A stretch of DNA of 64,000 nucleotides from Rhizobiaceae bacterium (GTDB lineage: Bacteria > Pseudomonadota > Alphaproteobacteria > Rhizobiales > Rhizobiaceae). Positions 28,246 to 37,753 of the stretch are shown piece by piece (position 1 is the stretch's first letter; every line of letters begins with the position of its first letter). The stretch is from assembly GCA_017640615.1 (NCBI GenBank), contig JAEPQK010000001.1, forward strand, positions 868,001-932,000. The letters run 5' to 3'. The position numbers and the translations under genes are program-made. The notes beneath the pieces were generated by a model. That model worked only from the letters and a program-made list of their open reading frames with translations. It searched no databases and was not told the origin of the DNA.

Positions 28246-28575
28246 ATGTTTCAGTCCTTCGAAGACACCACCAAATTCTCCAAAGAGTTCATGGACACCG
28301 GCCTGAAGAACTTCGCGTCGCTGTCGAAAAACATGCAGACGATCGCCACCGAAGCCGGCGAGTACTCCAAGAAGTCGTGGGAAGACGGTTCCGCGACGCT
28401 CGAGAAGATGTTCGCCGCCAAGTCGCTCGACAAGGCTGTCGAGATCCAGACCGACTATGCCAAGAAGGCATATGAGGGCTTCGTTGCCCAGGCCACCAAG
28501 ATGGGCGACATCTACGCCGAGATGGCCAAGGACGCTTACAAGCCGTTCGAAAACGCCGTCGCCAAGGCGAAGTAA
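28246..28575 (+). CDS. Phasin family protein
   Basis: A 109-residue, almost wholly helical amphipathic protein (NFASLSKNMQTIATEAGEYS, KSLDKAVEIQTDYAKKAYEG), matching the short phasin family that coats polyhydroxyalkanoate granules, or acts as an envelope stress protein in some rhizobia. The ATG at 28246 follows AGGA by nine bases. Upstream is an unusual operator-like palindrome and downstream an intrinsic terminator, so it is a single-gene transcript, probably highly expressed. Confidence 0.9.
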   Translation: MFQSFEDTTKFSKEFMDTGLKNFASLSKNMQTIATEAGEYSKKSWEDGSATLEKMFAAKSLDKAVEIQTDYAKKAYEGFVAQATKMGDIYAEMAKDAYKPFENAVAKAK

Positions 28576-28615
28576 GCACGCATTTGCATTTGGCGGGCCG
28601 CAAGGTCCGCGCAAG

Positions 28616-28648
28616 AGCCCGGTAGCATGATTGCTGCCGGGCTTTTTG
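28616..28648 (+). terminator. Rho-independent terminator of the phasin gene
   Basis: Stem AGCCCGGTAGC / GCTGCCGGGCT with one G-U pair and a loop ATGATT, followed by TTTTG. It is 40 bases after the phasin stop. Confidence 0.85.
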
Positions 28649-28811
28649 CGTTCACCCTGTGGCAAGAATCGGTGTTCGATCGGGGTAGGCGGTACTTGCC
28701 GCACCTGCCCATGCGGCCATATTGTGACCCTGATAGAAAGGCTTAAATTTAGCCATGCAGTGCCTAAATGATGCACCTTTGGAATCGGGTGTGAGGCGAA
28801 CCAGGGGCAGT

Positions 28812-29192
28812 ATGACGATCAACCACGGAGCCGCGAAACGATATGCGGTACGCATGGATGATCGGGACGAAGACGATTCCGGGTCGGGAGGGAGCGACCG
28901 GGGGACGGCGGTCATTACGCGGACAAGGGCCAAGACGAAGAAGCCCAGCCTCTACCGCGTGCTTTTGTTGAATGACGACTACACACCCATGGAGTTTGTC
29001 GTTCACGTTCTGGAGCGTTTTTTCCAGAAGGACCGCGAAGCCGCGACACGCATCATGCTCCACGTTCACAATCACGGCGTGGGGGAGTGCGGGGTCTATA
29101 CATTCGAGGTGGCCGAGACCAAAGTGTCTCAGGTCATGGATTTTGCCCGTCAGCACCAGCATCCGCTGCAGTGCGTGATGGAGAAGAAATGA
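28812..29192 (+). CDS. clpS: ATP-dependent Clp protease adaptor ClpS
   Basis: ClpS delivers proteins with destabilising N-terminal residues to ClpAP. The 126-residue product has a disordered acidic N-terminus followed by the core: [25 protein letters not shown], with the N-degron pocket residues (ND, Thr-Pro-Met) and the [21 protein letters not shown] strand. ATG at 28812 has AGGGG five bases upstream; an alternative ATG at 28854 would give a shorter tail similar to known rhizobial ClpS. clpA starts 13 bases downstream. Confidence 0.95.
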   Translation: MTINHGAAKRYAVRMDDRDEDDSGSGGSDRGTAVITRTRAKTKKPSLYRVLLLNDDYTPMEFVVHVLERFFQKDREAATRIMLHVHNHGVGECGVYTFEVAETKVSQVMDFARQHQHPLQCVMEKK

Positions 29193-29205
29193 GGACAGCA
29201 TAACG

Positions 29206-31674
29206 ATGCCGGCTTTCTCCCAGGGCCTGGAACGTGCGCTTCACCAGGCGCTCACCTATGCCAATGAGCGCCACCATGAATATGCGACGCTCGAACATCT
29301 GCTTTTGGCGCTGGTCGACGATCAGGATGCGGCTGCGGTTATGCGCGCATGCAATGTCGATCTCGACGATCTGAAGCAGACGCTTGTCACCTATGTCGAC
29401 ACCGAGCTCGACAATCTGGTGACCGGCTACGACGAAGATTCCAAGCCGACCGCCGGCTTCCAGCGTGTCATTCAACGCGCTGTCATTCACGTGCAGTCGT
29501 CAGGCCGTGAGGAAGTTTCGGGCGCAAATGTGCTCGTCGCCATTTTTGCGGAGCGGGAAAGCCACGCAGCCTATTTCCTGCAGGAACAGCAGATGACGCG
29601 CTACGACGCGGTCAACTACATCAGCCATGGTATTGCGAAGCGGCCCGGCAGCGGCGAGGCACGTGCTGCGCGCGGGGCCGAGGATGCCGAACAGAGCCCG
29701 GGCGAGACCGGCGCGGAAGAGGGCGGCAAGAAGAAGCAGCAGGATGCGCTGTCGGCCTATTGCATCAACCTCAACCAGAAGGCGCGGGCGGGCCGCATCG
29801 ACCCGCTCATCGGGCGCGAGACCGAAATCAATCGCACCATCCAGGTGCTGTGCCGCCGTTCGAAGAACAACCCGCTCTATGTGGGCGATCCCGGCGTCGG
29901 CAAGACGGCGATCGCGGAAGGCCTGGCCAAGCGCATCGTTGAAGGCGATGTGCCGACGGTGCTGAACGACGCCACCATCTTTGCGCTCGACATGGGCACG
30001 CTTTTGGCCGGCACGCGCTATCGCGGCGATTTCGAGGAACGGCTGAAGCAGGTCGTGAAGGAGCTCGAGGAGTTTCCGGGCGCGATCCTGTTCATCGACG
30101 AAATCCATACCGTGATCGGTGCAGGCGCGACGTCCGGCGGCGCGATGGACGCTTCGAACCTGCTCAAGCCGGCTCTTTCCTCGGGCACGATCCGCTGCAT
30201 CGGCTCTACCACTTACAAAGAATTCCGGCAGTTCTTCGAGAAGGACCGCGCGCTGGTGCGCCGCTTCCAGAAGATCGACGTGAACGAGCCGACGGTGGAT
30301 GACGCGATTGCGATCATGAAAGGGCTGAAGCCTTATTTCGAGGACTTCCACAACGTCAAATACACCAATGACGCGATCAAGGCGGCGGTGGAGTTGTCGT
30401 CGCGCTACATCAACGACCGCAAGCTGCCGGACAAGGCGATCGACGTGATCGACGAAACCGGCGCGTCGCAGATGCTGGTGCCGGAAAACAAACGCCGCAA
30501 GACGATCAACGTGAAGGAGATCGAGGCCACCATCGCGACGATGGCGCGTATTCCGCCCAAGTCGGTCTCTGCCGACGACGAGAAGGTGCTCGCCGGGCTG
30601 GACAACGAACTGAAGCGTGTCGTCTACGGTCAGGACACGGCCATCTCCGCGCTTGCCTCGGCAATCAAGCTGGCGCGCGCCGGCCTGCGCGAACCTGAAA
30701 AGCCGATCGGCTCCTATCTGTTCTCGGGCCCGACCGGCGTCGGCAAGACCGAAGTTGCCAAACAACTCGCCGCCTCGCTCGGCGTGGAGCTGCTGCGCTT
30801 CGACATGTCGGAATATATGGAGCGTCATACCGTGAGCCGCCTCATCGGCGCGCCTCCCGGCTATGTCGGCTTCGATCAGGGCGGCCTCCTGACTGACGGC
30901 GTCGACCAGCATCCGCATTGCGTGCTGCTGCTTGACGAGATCGAGAAGGCGCACCCAGACCTGTTCAACATCCTGTTGCAGGTGATGGACCACGGCAAGC
31001 TGACCGACCACAACGGCAAGCAGATCAGCTTCCGCAATGTGATCCTGATCATGACCACCAATGCGGGTGCGGCCGACCTTGCGAAAGCGGCGATCGGCTT
31101 CGGTTCTTCCAAGCGCGAAGGCGACGACATGGAAGCGATCAACCGGCTGTTCTCGCCGGAGTTCCGCAACCGTCTCGACGCGATCATCCCGTTCGGCTCG
31201 CTGCCGGTGCCGGTGATCCACCAGGTGGTGCAGAAATTCGTCATGCAGCTTGAGGCGCAGCTGGCCGAACGCCGCGTCACCTTCGAGCTGTCGGACGAGG
31301 CCGTCGCCTGGCTGGCCGACAAGGGCTATGACGAGCGCATGGGCGCCAGACCGCTGTCGCGGGTCATTCAGGAGCACATCAAAAAGCCGCTGGCGGAAGA
31401 GGTGCTCTTTGGCCGCCTGAAGAAGGGCGGCACGGTGCAAGTATCGGTCGAGACGAAAGAGACCGGCGAAACCGGCCTCAAGCTTGAGCCGATTGCCGAC
31501 GACCAGCCGGTGAAGCCCAAGAAGGAGAACCCGGACGGGCCGAAGCCGAAGAAAAAGACGGCACGCAAGGCTTCGCCCCGCAAGGCGGCGACCGCCAAGT
31601 CCGCACCGAAGGCAGGCAAGGGCGACGAAAGCGGCAAGCGGACGACTGTTCCGCAGCTTCCGCGCCGGGGCTGA
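29206..31674 (+). CDS. clpA: ATP-dependent Clp protease ATP-binding subunit ClpA
   Basis: An 822-residue unfoldase that feeds substrates to ClpP. It has the N-terminal Clp repeat domain (1-145), first AAA module with Walker A GDPGVGKT (about 227) and second AAA module with GPTGVGKT (about 508). The ClpP-docking region and D2 small domain end near residue 755. E. coli ClpA has 758 residues; here an extra tail of about 60 residues, very rich in Lys, Pro and Ala (for example [16 protein letters not shown]), follows. The tail may be a disordered tether. Co-transcribed with clpS. Confidence 0.97.
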   Translation: MPAFSQGLERALHQALTYANERHHEYATLEHLLLALVDDQDAAAVMRACNVDLDDLKQTLVTYVDTELDNLVTGYDEDSKPTAGFQRVIQRAVIHVQSSGREEVSGANVLVAIFAERESHAAYFLQEQQMTRYDAVNYISHGIAKRPGSGEARAARGAEDAEQSPGETGAEEGGKKKQQDALSAYCINLNQKARAGRIDPLIGRETEINRTIQVLCRRSKNNPLYVGDPGVGKTAIAEGLAKRIVEGDVPTVLNDATIFALDMGTLLAGTRYRGDFEERLKQVVKELEEFPGAILFIDEIHTVIGAGATSGGAMDASNLLKPALSSGTIRCIGSTTYKEFRQFFEKDRALVRRFQKIDVNEPTVDDAIAIMKGLKPYFEDFHNVKYTNDAIKAAVELSSRYINDRKLPDKAIDVIDETGASQMLVPENKRRKTINVKEIEATIATMARIPPKSVSADDEKVLAGLDNELKRVVYGQDTAISALASAIKLARAGLREPEKPIGSYLFSGPTGVGKTEVAKQLAASLGVELLRFDMSEYMERHTVSRLIGAPPGYVGFDQGGLLTDGVDQHPHCVLLLDEIEKAHPDLFNILLQVMDHGKLTDHNGKQISFRNVILIMTTNAGAADLAKAAIGFGSSKREGDDMEAINRLFSPEFRNRLDAIIPFGSLPVPVIHQVVQKFVMQLEAQLAERRVTFELSDEAVAWLADKGYDERMGARPLSRVIQEHIKKPLAEEVLFGRLKKGGTVQVSVETKETGETGLKLEPIADDQPVKPKKENPDGPKPKKKTARKASPRKAATAKSAPKAGKGDESGKRTTVPQLPRRG

Positions 31675-31686
31675 TCCGGCGCGGGC

Positions 31687-32220
31687 ATGCCCGACGGCAG
31701 CCAACCAAAGCTCAGACAGCGCCTCGCGCTCGGCGACCGCAAGGAGGTCGGCGAGGCGGGGGCTGTTGCGCGCGAGGTGCTTGACGACCCGGCGCTCACG
31801 CGGCCGCTGGTCGATCTGCTCGAAGATGTTGACGAGGCCGTGGTGGCCCATGCTGCGCATGTCGTCATGCAGGTCGGCAAGGACGCGCCGCAGCTTTTCG
31901 AGCCGCATGCCGACCGGCTGCTTTCCCTCCTGCGCACTTGCAGCCAGTGGGAGATCGGCGAGCAATTGCCCAAAGTGCTTGTAGTCATCCCGCTCGACGA
32001 CGATCAGACGCAACAGCTTGCCGATATGCTGGTCGCGCAGATAGACGCGAAATCCAATATCGCCGCAGCCTCAGCCCTGTCCGGGCTTGCCGAACTCGCG
32101 CAGACCGGGCGCATCGGCGAAGACGTTGCGCGTTCTGCAATCGGGACAGCACTTGCTTCGCCGCGCAAAGCGCTGGCTGCACGGGCGCGTCGTATCGCAC
32201 AAAAGGCCGACTGGCAGTGA
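31687..32220 (+). CDS. HEAT-repeat-like hypothetical protein
   Basis: A 177-residue helical protein. Regular pairs of helices such as LVDLLEDVDEAVVAHAAHVVMQVGK and SALSGLAELAQTGRIGEDVARSAIGTAL suggest three or four HEAT-like repeats, a scaffold for protein contacts. It begins 12 bases after clpA and its stop overlaps the azlC start (GTGA), so it links the clp and azl genes in one transcript. No named family was recognised; its partner could be ClpA or AzlC. Confidence 0.72.
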   Translation: MPDGSQPKLRQRLALGDRKEVGEAGAVAREVLDDPALTRPLVDLLEDVDEAVVAHAAHVVMQVGKDAPQLFEPHADRLLSLLRTCSQWEIGEQLPKVLVVIPLDDDQTQQLADMLVAQIDAKSNIAAASALSGLAELAQTGRIGEDVARSAIGTALASPRKALAARARRIAQKADWQ

Positions 32221-32963
32221 ATGGCGAGGCGGCTCCCCCGTCCGGTCAATCCGACAGCCATCTCACCTGGTATCTGCGTGGTTTCCGCGAGGTCGTGTCG
32301 CTGCCAGCACTGATCCTGGCGAGCAGCTTTGTCGGTTTCGCCGCGCTCGCGCAGGGCGCCGGCTTCACGCTCTTCGAAGTCGTGTTCATGACGGCCACGA
32401 TCTGGGCATTGCCTGGCATGGTCGTCCTGGCGGGCGCAGTGATCGCCGGCAACAGTCTCTTCGTTGTCGCTCTGGCGGTGGCGCTGTCCTCGGCACGATT
32501 GACACCAATGGTCGTATCGCTGGTGCCGGAAATCAGGGCGCGGCAGACACGGCCCTGGGTACTCTATCTGCTTTCGCATTTTGTGGCGGTGACGTCGTGG
32601 GTCGTCGCCATGCACAAAGTGCGGACTATCCCGCGCGACTATCGCACAAGCTGGTATGGCGGCGTGGGGTCGTCGCTGGTCATCCTCAACATGATTGTCG
32701 TCTCGGTGTTTTATCTCGCCGCGCGCGACCTGCCGCCGGTCTTGTCGGCCGCGCTTCTGCTGCTGATGCCGATGTATTTTCTGACTTCGCTGTGGAGTTC
32801 GGCGCGCGAGGCGGCGAGCAAGGTGGCGATGGTTCTGGGGCTGATACTCGGGCCGGTTTTCGCAGCGCTCATTCCTGAACTCAGTCTGCTGGTTGCGGGG
32901 CTCGCCGGCGGTGCGGCGGCTTACGTCTGGCACCGTTTCAGAACGGGGAGGGCCGCGCCGTGA
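32217..32963 (+). CDS. azlC: AzlC family branched-chain amino acid exporter subunit
   Basis: A 248-residue membrane protein of the AzlC (LivE-type) family, which with AzlD exports branched-chain amino acids or analogues. FREVVSLPALILASSFVGFAALAQGAG and the ALSSARLTPMVVSLVP segment are family hallmarks, with about five to seven hydrophobic segments. GTG at 32217 overlaps the upstream stop; the next gene also starts with GTG inside its stop codon. This coupling supports equal production of AzlC and AzlD. Confidence 0.88.
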   Translation: MNGEAAPPSGQSDSHLTWYLRGFREVVSLPALILASSFVGFAALAQGAGFTLFEVVFMTATIWALPGMVVLAGAVIAGNSLFVVALAVALSSARLTPMVVSLVPEIRARQTRPWVLYLLSHFVAVTSWVVAMHKVRTIPRDYRTSWYGGVGSSLVILNMIVVSVFYLAARDLPPVLSAALLLLMPMYFLTSLWSSAREAASKVAMVLGLILGPVFAALIPELSLLVAGLAGGAAAYVWHRFRTGRAAP

Positions 32964-33307
32964 CGTTCGACGCGATCGATGCCTGGTGGTGGCCGTTTTT
33001 CTTCATCCTGATCGCGGGATGGCTGGCGACCGACAGCTGGCGGTTTCTGGGCGTTTTTCTGGGAGGCAGGATCTCCGAAGACTCCGAAGCCCTTGTGTTC
33101 GTGCGCTGCGTGGCTACCGCGCTCGTGGCGGCCGTGGTGGCCGGGCTGATCCTAACGCCGAATGGCGCTCTGGCCGATACGCCGATCCTCCTGAGAGCCG
33201 GCGCAGCAATTGCCGGCTTTGCAGCTTACCTGGCCGCCGGCAAGCGGATGATCGTCGGCATCGTCGTCGCCGAGGCTCTGCTGGTAGGCGGAGTGCTTTG
33301 GGGTTGA
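32960..33307 (+). CDS. azlD: AzlD family branched-chain amino acid exporter subunit
   Basis: A 115-residue protein with four hydrophobic segments, the small partner of AzlC. The N-terminal WWWPFFFILIAGWLATDSWRF is typical of alphaproteobacterial AzlD-domain proteins. The GTG start overlaps the azlC stop by four bases (GTGA). The two products should form one transporter in the inner membrane. Confidence 0.87.
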   Translation: MTFDAIDAWWWPFFFILIAGWLATDSWRFLGVFLGGRISEDSEALVFVRCVATALVAAVVAGLILTPNGALADTPILLRAGAAIAGFAAYLAAGKRMIVGIVVAEALLVGGVLWG

Positions 33308-33414
33308 GCGGCCCGCACGGCCATTTTGGGCCCACTCGGGCTTATGTTACCATCTGGCGCTAGGATTTCGGTCGTCTTTGCGAACGACCGCAACTCGCGG
33401 ATTGGCGCAGAAGG

Positions 33415-34863
33415 ATGTCTGGGAACACTCGGACTGCCCGACTGCCGACAATAGCGTTGTCGGTGTGCCTAATGCTGTTGGGCTCGTCATTTGCGAGCGC
33501 CAGCCCGGATTTGGCCGGCAAGTGGCAAACCGATAACTACAGCTTCGAGGTGCCGGCTGTTCGTGACGGTGTCGAAGTCACCATCCCATACGACCTTCCC
33601 AATATGCGCGCGCTCTTCGTCGGTACCTTTTCCGGCCGGACATTTACCGGTCATTGGCTGTGGCCGACAAAAGAACAGCCGCCATTCTGCCCCACCACCA
33701 AAAACGGATCGCCCTTTTGGGGGCCGGTACGGCTCGAATTCGATGAAGCCGGGGAGACCGTCACAGGCAAATGGCTGCACTGCCCCGGGTATCCGATGGT
33801 TGGTGGACCAGTCCCGGAAAGCATGACGGTCATTCATGGTACGAGGCTAACCCGGGAATCGGCGGCCCCGGTTGCAGATACGGTCATAGAAGAGCCACTC
33901 GATTCCCGCATCAAAGAACTCAAGCAGGCGGCCGACAAAGCGCGCGCAGACAAGCAGGACGAACAAGCCGAGCAATTCGACGAACAGATTGCGCGGTTGC
34001 AGCAACTCAATGAAGCGCTGAGGCGTCTGGATGTCGAAATGCAGCGGGCTTCGGGGCCGGCGCCCGGGGAGACTGCCACTGCCGAGACGGTCGACTGGTC
34101 CCAGCACAATGAAGAACGGTTGGGCTGGCTTGAGACCGCGATCGGGTTACGGCGGGAGGTTTCGGAGGACCTGCGCGAACGCCTCGATGTCGCGATCATC
34201 AACTGGCAGCTTGAGTTGGTTCAAGCCGGCTTAGTGAAGGTGCTGCTGGAGATCTTGCGTGAGGGGCGGCCTCAAGAGCATAGTGGGGCAGCCGCGGGGC
34301 CAGCGTCCTTCGTAGCGGAAGCAAATCTAAAATCCGGCGGCGTGGTCCTGGAGCGGCCGGCCTTCGAACCCGAACCGCTGATCCCACCTGAGGACGATTA
34401 TTCTACTCCATTGACTGTCAGCGTAGACGTTACTCTGTCGCTTCCGCTTCCGCTGCCGCGGATGGTAGATCTCGGGAATTTCGTGAGCGAGTTCGATCTA
34501 CATCACCTGTATGGGCCATTCGAATCCCCGGGTTTCTCGGACAATGAAGTGTGGATGCGGCCGGCTATGGTCGATAACAACATCTTGTTCATGGCACCGC
34601 CCAGTCTGGAATTGACAATCGACAGCGGTGACAACGGGCAGCACTTGGCGCGCCAAGCTGCAAGCGCGTTCCCCGTTGCTGACTTTTCGGTGAAATTTGA
34701 GGGCGGACTTCCTGACCATTTGAAAGCGCCGGCTCGCCAAATCTGCGTGCCGAAATTGCTCGGTACCGTTCCCGTAGGCGCTGAACAGGGAGATCAGGCG
34801 GATTGGATCATCCGCTCAATCGAGCACATCTGGCGGTGCTTCGAAGTCACTTCAAAGTCATAG
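33415..34863 (+). CDS. Secreted coiled-coil protein of unknown function
   Basis: A 482-residue protein with an N-terminal signal peptide (to about residue 29, SSFASAS). Residues 30-145 form a beta-rich domain with repeated F-x-G-x-W patterns (TFTGHWLW, TVTGKWLHCPG) and two to three Cys. Residues 163-212 are a long heptad coiled coil (KELKQAADKARADKQDEQ). A helical middle and a beta-rich C-terminal domain with Cys near the end follow. Codon choice looks less biased than in its neighbours. It is encoded between azlD and HIT without overlap, suggesting a later insertion. I recognise no family. Confidence 0.75.
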   Translation: MSGNTRTARLPTIALSVCLMLLGSSFASASPDLAGKWQTDNYSFEVPAVRDGVEVTIPYDLPNMRALFVGTFSGRTFTGHWLWPTKEQPPFCPTTKNGSPFWGPVRLEFDEAGETVTGKWLHCPGYPMVGGPVPESMTVIHGTRLTRESAAPVADTVIEEPLDSRIKELKQAADKARADKQDEQAEQFDEQIARLQQLNEALRRLDVEMQRASGPAPGETATAETVDWSQHNEERLGWLETAIGLRREVSEDLRERLDVAIINWQLELVQAGLVKVLLEILREGRPQEHSGAAAGPASFVAEANLKSGGVVLERPAFEPEPLIPPEDDYSTPLTVSVDVTLSLPLPLPRMVDLGNFVSEFDLHHLYGPFESPGFSDNEVWMRPAMVDNNILFMAPPSLELTIDSGDNGQHLARQAASAFPVADFSVKFEGGLPDHLKAPARQICVPKLLGTVPVGAEQGDQADWIIRSIEHIWRCFEVTSKS

Positions 34864-34881
34864 CTTCCGGCAAAGGGCCGA

Positions 34882-35310
34882 TCAGACTAGCGCGGCGCGA
34901 ATTTTCTCCGCATTCGCGGCAAGAACCGCATTGTCTTCCATGTCGCCGGTGTGGCGCTTCAAGGCTACGCCATCGAAGCGCGGAATGATGTGGACATGCA
35001 GGTGGAATACGATCTGTCCGCCGGCGGGTTCTGAAAACTGCTGGATGGTCACGCCGTCCGCGCCCATGCCCTTCTTGGCCGCGATTGCAAGCTTCTGAAC
35101 GGTGCGCATGACGGCGGCGAGGCTGTCGGCATCGACATCCAGGATGTTGCGCGACGGCTCTTTCGGGATCACGAGGCAGTGGCCGTCGCCGCGTGGCATT
35201 ATGTCCATGAAGGCGAAGGTGTCGTCGTCTTCATAGAGCTTGTGCGCCGGCAGCTCGCCGCGCAGGATTTTGGCGAAAACATTATCGTTGTCATAGGCGG
35301 GCTGGCTCAT
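34882..35310 (-). CDS. HIT family protein
   Basis: A 142-residue nucleotide-binding hydrolase/transferase with the histidine triad H103-L-H105-V-H107 in FHLHVHIIPRF. The upstream parts FAKILRGELPAHKLYEDDDTFAFMDI and HCLVIPKEPSRN are typical of the Hint group that hydrolyses nucleoside phosphoramidates. The ATG at 35308-35310 marks the family start. It is convergent with the secreted protein gene and divergent from the SMR gene. Confidence 0.95.
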   Translation of the reverse strand: MSQPAYDNDNVFAKILRGELPAHKLYEDDDTFAFMDIMPRGDGHCLVIPKEPSRNILDVDADSLAAVMRTVQKLAIAAKKGMGADGVTIQQFSEPAGGQIVFHLHVHIIPRFDGVALKRHTGDMEDNAVLAANAEKIRAALV

Positions 35311-35404
35311 CGTGTCCTCGTCTGGTGACCGCGTGCGGGGATCATGTTTCAGCGTTAGCCTGAGACCAGTCAACCGGCCAGCCCAGGAATCGACGGAGCC
35401 AACG

Positions 35405-35734
35405 ATGAACTACCTGTATCTCGGTATCGCCATTCTTTTCGAAGTGGTCGCCACCACTGCGCTGAAGCAGACCGACGGCTTTACGCGACTTGTGCCTTCG
35501 CTGCTCGCGGTCACGGGATACGCGTTCGCATTCTATTTTCTGTCGCTGCCGATGCGGACGCTGCCCGTGGGCATCATTTATGCGCTGTGGTCAGGCATTG
35601 GGATGGTCTTCATCGCCGGCATTGGCTGGGTGCTGTTTCACCAGAGCCTCGATCTGGCGGCAATCGTTGGCATCGCGCTCATCATTTCGGGGGTTGTCGT
35701 GCTGAACCTGTTTTCAAAGACGCTGGTACACTGA
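35405..35734 (+). CDS. Small multidrug resistance family transporter
   Basis: A 109-residue protein with four membrane helices and the essential Glu at position 13 (LGIAILFEVVATTALK), as in EmrE. SLPMRTLPVGIIYALWSGIGMV is the SMR loop and helix 3 signature, with YALWSG conserved. EmrE/QacE-type exporters carry cationic toxicants or guanidinium; the substrate is not certain. It is a single gene. Confidence 0.93.
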   Translation: MNYLYLGIAILFEVVATTALKQTDGFTRLVPSLLAVTGYAFAFYFLSLPMRTLPVGIIYALWSGIGMVFIAGIGWVLFHQSLDLAAIVGIALIISGVVVLNLFSKTLVH

Positions 35735-35738
35735 ACGC

Positions 35739-36935
35739 TCAGCCCTTCCTGAACGGTCCCCGCGCCGACAAATAGTCGCCGATGGCTTCCACATCCTGCC
35801 GTTCGCGCACGAGATAGTCCTCCACTGCGTGACGCAGCCCGGCATGCTCGATGTGATGCGCTGAGTGCGTAGTCACCGGCATGTAACCGCGGGCGAGCTT
35901 GTGTTCGCCCTGCGCACCGGCCTCAACGACCTTCAGCCCACGCGCAATCGCGAAGTCGATCGCCTGATGATAGCAGACCTCGAAGTGCAGGAACGGATGC
36001 TCTTCAACGCAGCCCCAGTGACGGCCATAAAGGGTGTCCGAACCTATGAAGTTGATCGCGCCGGCGACATAGCGACCGTCACGCCGGGCCATCACGAGCA
36101 GGATGTCGTCGGCCATGCGCTCGGCGACCAGCGAATAGAATTCGCGGTTGAGATATGGCCGGCCCCATTTGCGCGAGCCTGTATCCATGTAGAAGGCGAA
36201 GAAATCGTCGAGCACGGCTTCGGTGATGTCAGAGCCTGTGAGCCACTCCACGATGATGCCGTTTTCCAACGCAGAGCGACGCTCGCGGCGCAGCGCCTTG
36301 CGCTTGCGCGAGGCGAGGGTGGCCAGAAAGTCGTCATAGCTTCCATAGCCTTCATTGAAGAAGTGAAACTGCTGGTCGGTGCGCCGAAGAAAGTCTCGGC
36401 TGCCAAGAAGCTGCGCTTCCTCTACCGGCGCAAACGTGACATGCACCGACGATGCGCCGATGCGCGCGCAAAGCGCCTTCAGGCCTTCGGCAAGTGCGGC
36501 ACGGACCGAGGCTTCGTCCTCGCCCTCCATCACAAGCAGCCGGGGGCCTTGTGCCGGGGTGAACGGGATCGAGACCTGAAGTTTCGGGTAATAGCGCCCG
36601 CCGGCACGCTCCAGCGCGTCCGCCCAACCATAATCGAACACATACTCGCCCTGGCTGTGTGATTTCAGATAGCAGGGAACGGCGCCGATCATGCGGCCGT
36701 CCGGTGCTTCCAGCCTCAGATGCTGCGGCATCCAGCCGGTCTCGGGCGTCACGCAGCCGCTCTCTTCCAGCGAAGAGAGGAAGGTGTGGTTCAGAAACGG
36801 ATTGTAGGGCGTTTCACCTTCTCTGCCCGCGCCCAGCAGTTGCTGCCATTCGGCAGTCGAGATCGCGGCGAGCGAGGGGAGAACGCGGATTGCGTATTCA
36901 TCGCCACCCGCTGCGTTGTCGCTCTGCCGGCTCAT
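35739..36935 (-). CDS. FemAB-like GNAT family protein (PF04339)
   Basis: A protein of about 398 residues with a duplicated GNAT fold of the FemAB/DUF482 type. PYNPFLNHTFLSSLEESGCV, DYGWADALERAGGRYYPKLQ and SRKRKALRRERRSALENGI are conserved. Proteins of this group are named peptidogalycan-biosynthesis-like, but the reaction is not proven. ATG at 36933-36935 is chosen; an in-frame GTG at 36971 is another option. It is last in an apparent ridA-gdpD-GNAT operon. Confidence 0.87.
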   Translation of the reverse strand: MSRQSDNAAGGDEYAIRVLPSLAAISTAEWQQLLGAGREGETPYNPFLNHTFLSSLEESGCVTPETGWMPQHLRLEAPDGRMIGAVPCYLKSHSQGEYVFDYGWADALERAGGRYYPKLQVSIPFTPAQGPRLLVMEGEDEASVRAALAEGLKALCARIGASSVHVTFAPVEEAQLLGSRDFLRRTDQQFHFFNEGYGSYDDFLATLASRKRKALRRERRSALENGIIVEWLTGSDITEAVLDDFFAFYMDTGSRKWGRPYLNREFYSLVAERMADDILLVMARRDGRYVAGAINFIGSDTLYGRHWGCVEEHPFLHFEVCYHQAIDFAIARGLKVVEAGAQGEHKLARGYMPVTTHSAHHIEHAGLRHAVEDYLVRERQDVEAIGDYLSARGPFRKG

Positions 36936-37007
36936 GCTTTCAGGCAATCCAGGGTTCCATTGAGATGTCACCCATACCTATTCCCGAAGCGGCGCTTTGC
37001 AAGGCAT

Positions 37008-37748
37008 CTATTGAAGAGCCGCCACCTCTTCCGGCGCGTCCGGGTTGAACCCCTCGAAGGTCATCTGATCTGCATGCGCGGCGGTGAGGTCATAAGCCCT
37101 GCGGTCGCGTACTGTCCAGGTGATCACCGGCATTGCGAGGTCGCGCCGCAGCATCGTGGTGAAGGGATTGGGCAACTCCACCGCGAAAAAGGAAGCAAAA
37201 GAGAGATTGTGGGCCAGCATCGAAAAATGCTGCTCAAGTTGCTCGGGCCCTGTGCCCAGGGCGGTGAGGCCGGCGGGCACACCCGGCGCATCGGTGGTGA
37301 AGCGCCGCACCAGCCAATGGTCAAAGGACATGATCGCAGCTCGCCCGCGATAGGTGGAAAGCAGTTTGCCGACCTCGGCGACCAGGCCAATGTCCTGGCC
37401 GGCGTTTCCCTTGAGCTCGATGATGAGCGGCACGCGTCCATCGACCCGCTCCAGCATCTGGTGCAGCGTGGGCACCCGATCCTGCGTGCCGCCCACATAT
37501 AGCTCGCCAAGTTCTGCGGCCGTCAGATCGCAGAGATTGCCGTCCTGGCCGGTGAGGCGTTTCAGCTTGTGGTCGTGAAAGACCACCGGCACGCCGTCAG
37601 CCGACAGATGAACGTCGCACTCGATGGCGAAATTCCCGGCAATGGCGGCGTCGAATGCGGAAAGCGTGTTCTCCCAGCGTCTGATGTTGAGATCGTGATA
37701 GCCGCGATGGGAGATCGGTCGCGCGGTAAGCCAGGACAGGTCGCTCAT
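37008..37748 (-). CDS. Glycerophosphodiester phosphodiesterase family protein
   Basis: A 246-residue TIM-barrel enzyme that hydrolyses glycerophosphodiesters to glycerol-3-phosphate and an alcohol. The catalytic motifs HRGYHDLNIRRWENTLSAF and ECDVHLSADGVPVVFHDHKL hold the two active-site His and the metal-binding Glu and Asp. There is no signal sequence, so it is cytoplasmic. The ATG at 37746-37748 begins the conserved part and lies five bases after the RidA stop. Confidence 0.93.
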   Translation of the reverse strand: MSDLSWLTARPISHRGYHDLNIRRWENTLSAFDAAIAGNFAIECDVHLSADGVPVVFHDHKLKRLTGQDGNLCDLTAAELGELYVGGTQDRVPTLHQMLERVDGRVPLIIELKGNAGQDIGLVAEVGKLLSTYRGRAAIMSFDHWLVRRFTTDAPGVPAGLTALGTGPEQLEQHFSMLAHNLSFASFFAVELPNPFTTMLRRDLAMPVITWTVRDRRAYDLTAAHADQMTFEGFNPDAPEEVAALQ

Positions 37749-37753
37749 TGCGG

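Noticed and set aside
29500-32013. An 837-codon open frame on the minus strand opposite clpA
   Set aside because: It is the antisense of a certain clpA gene; composition is His/Arg/Asp-rich without domains, as expected from third-position G/C bias.
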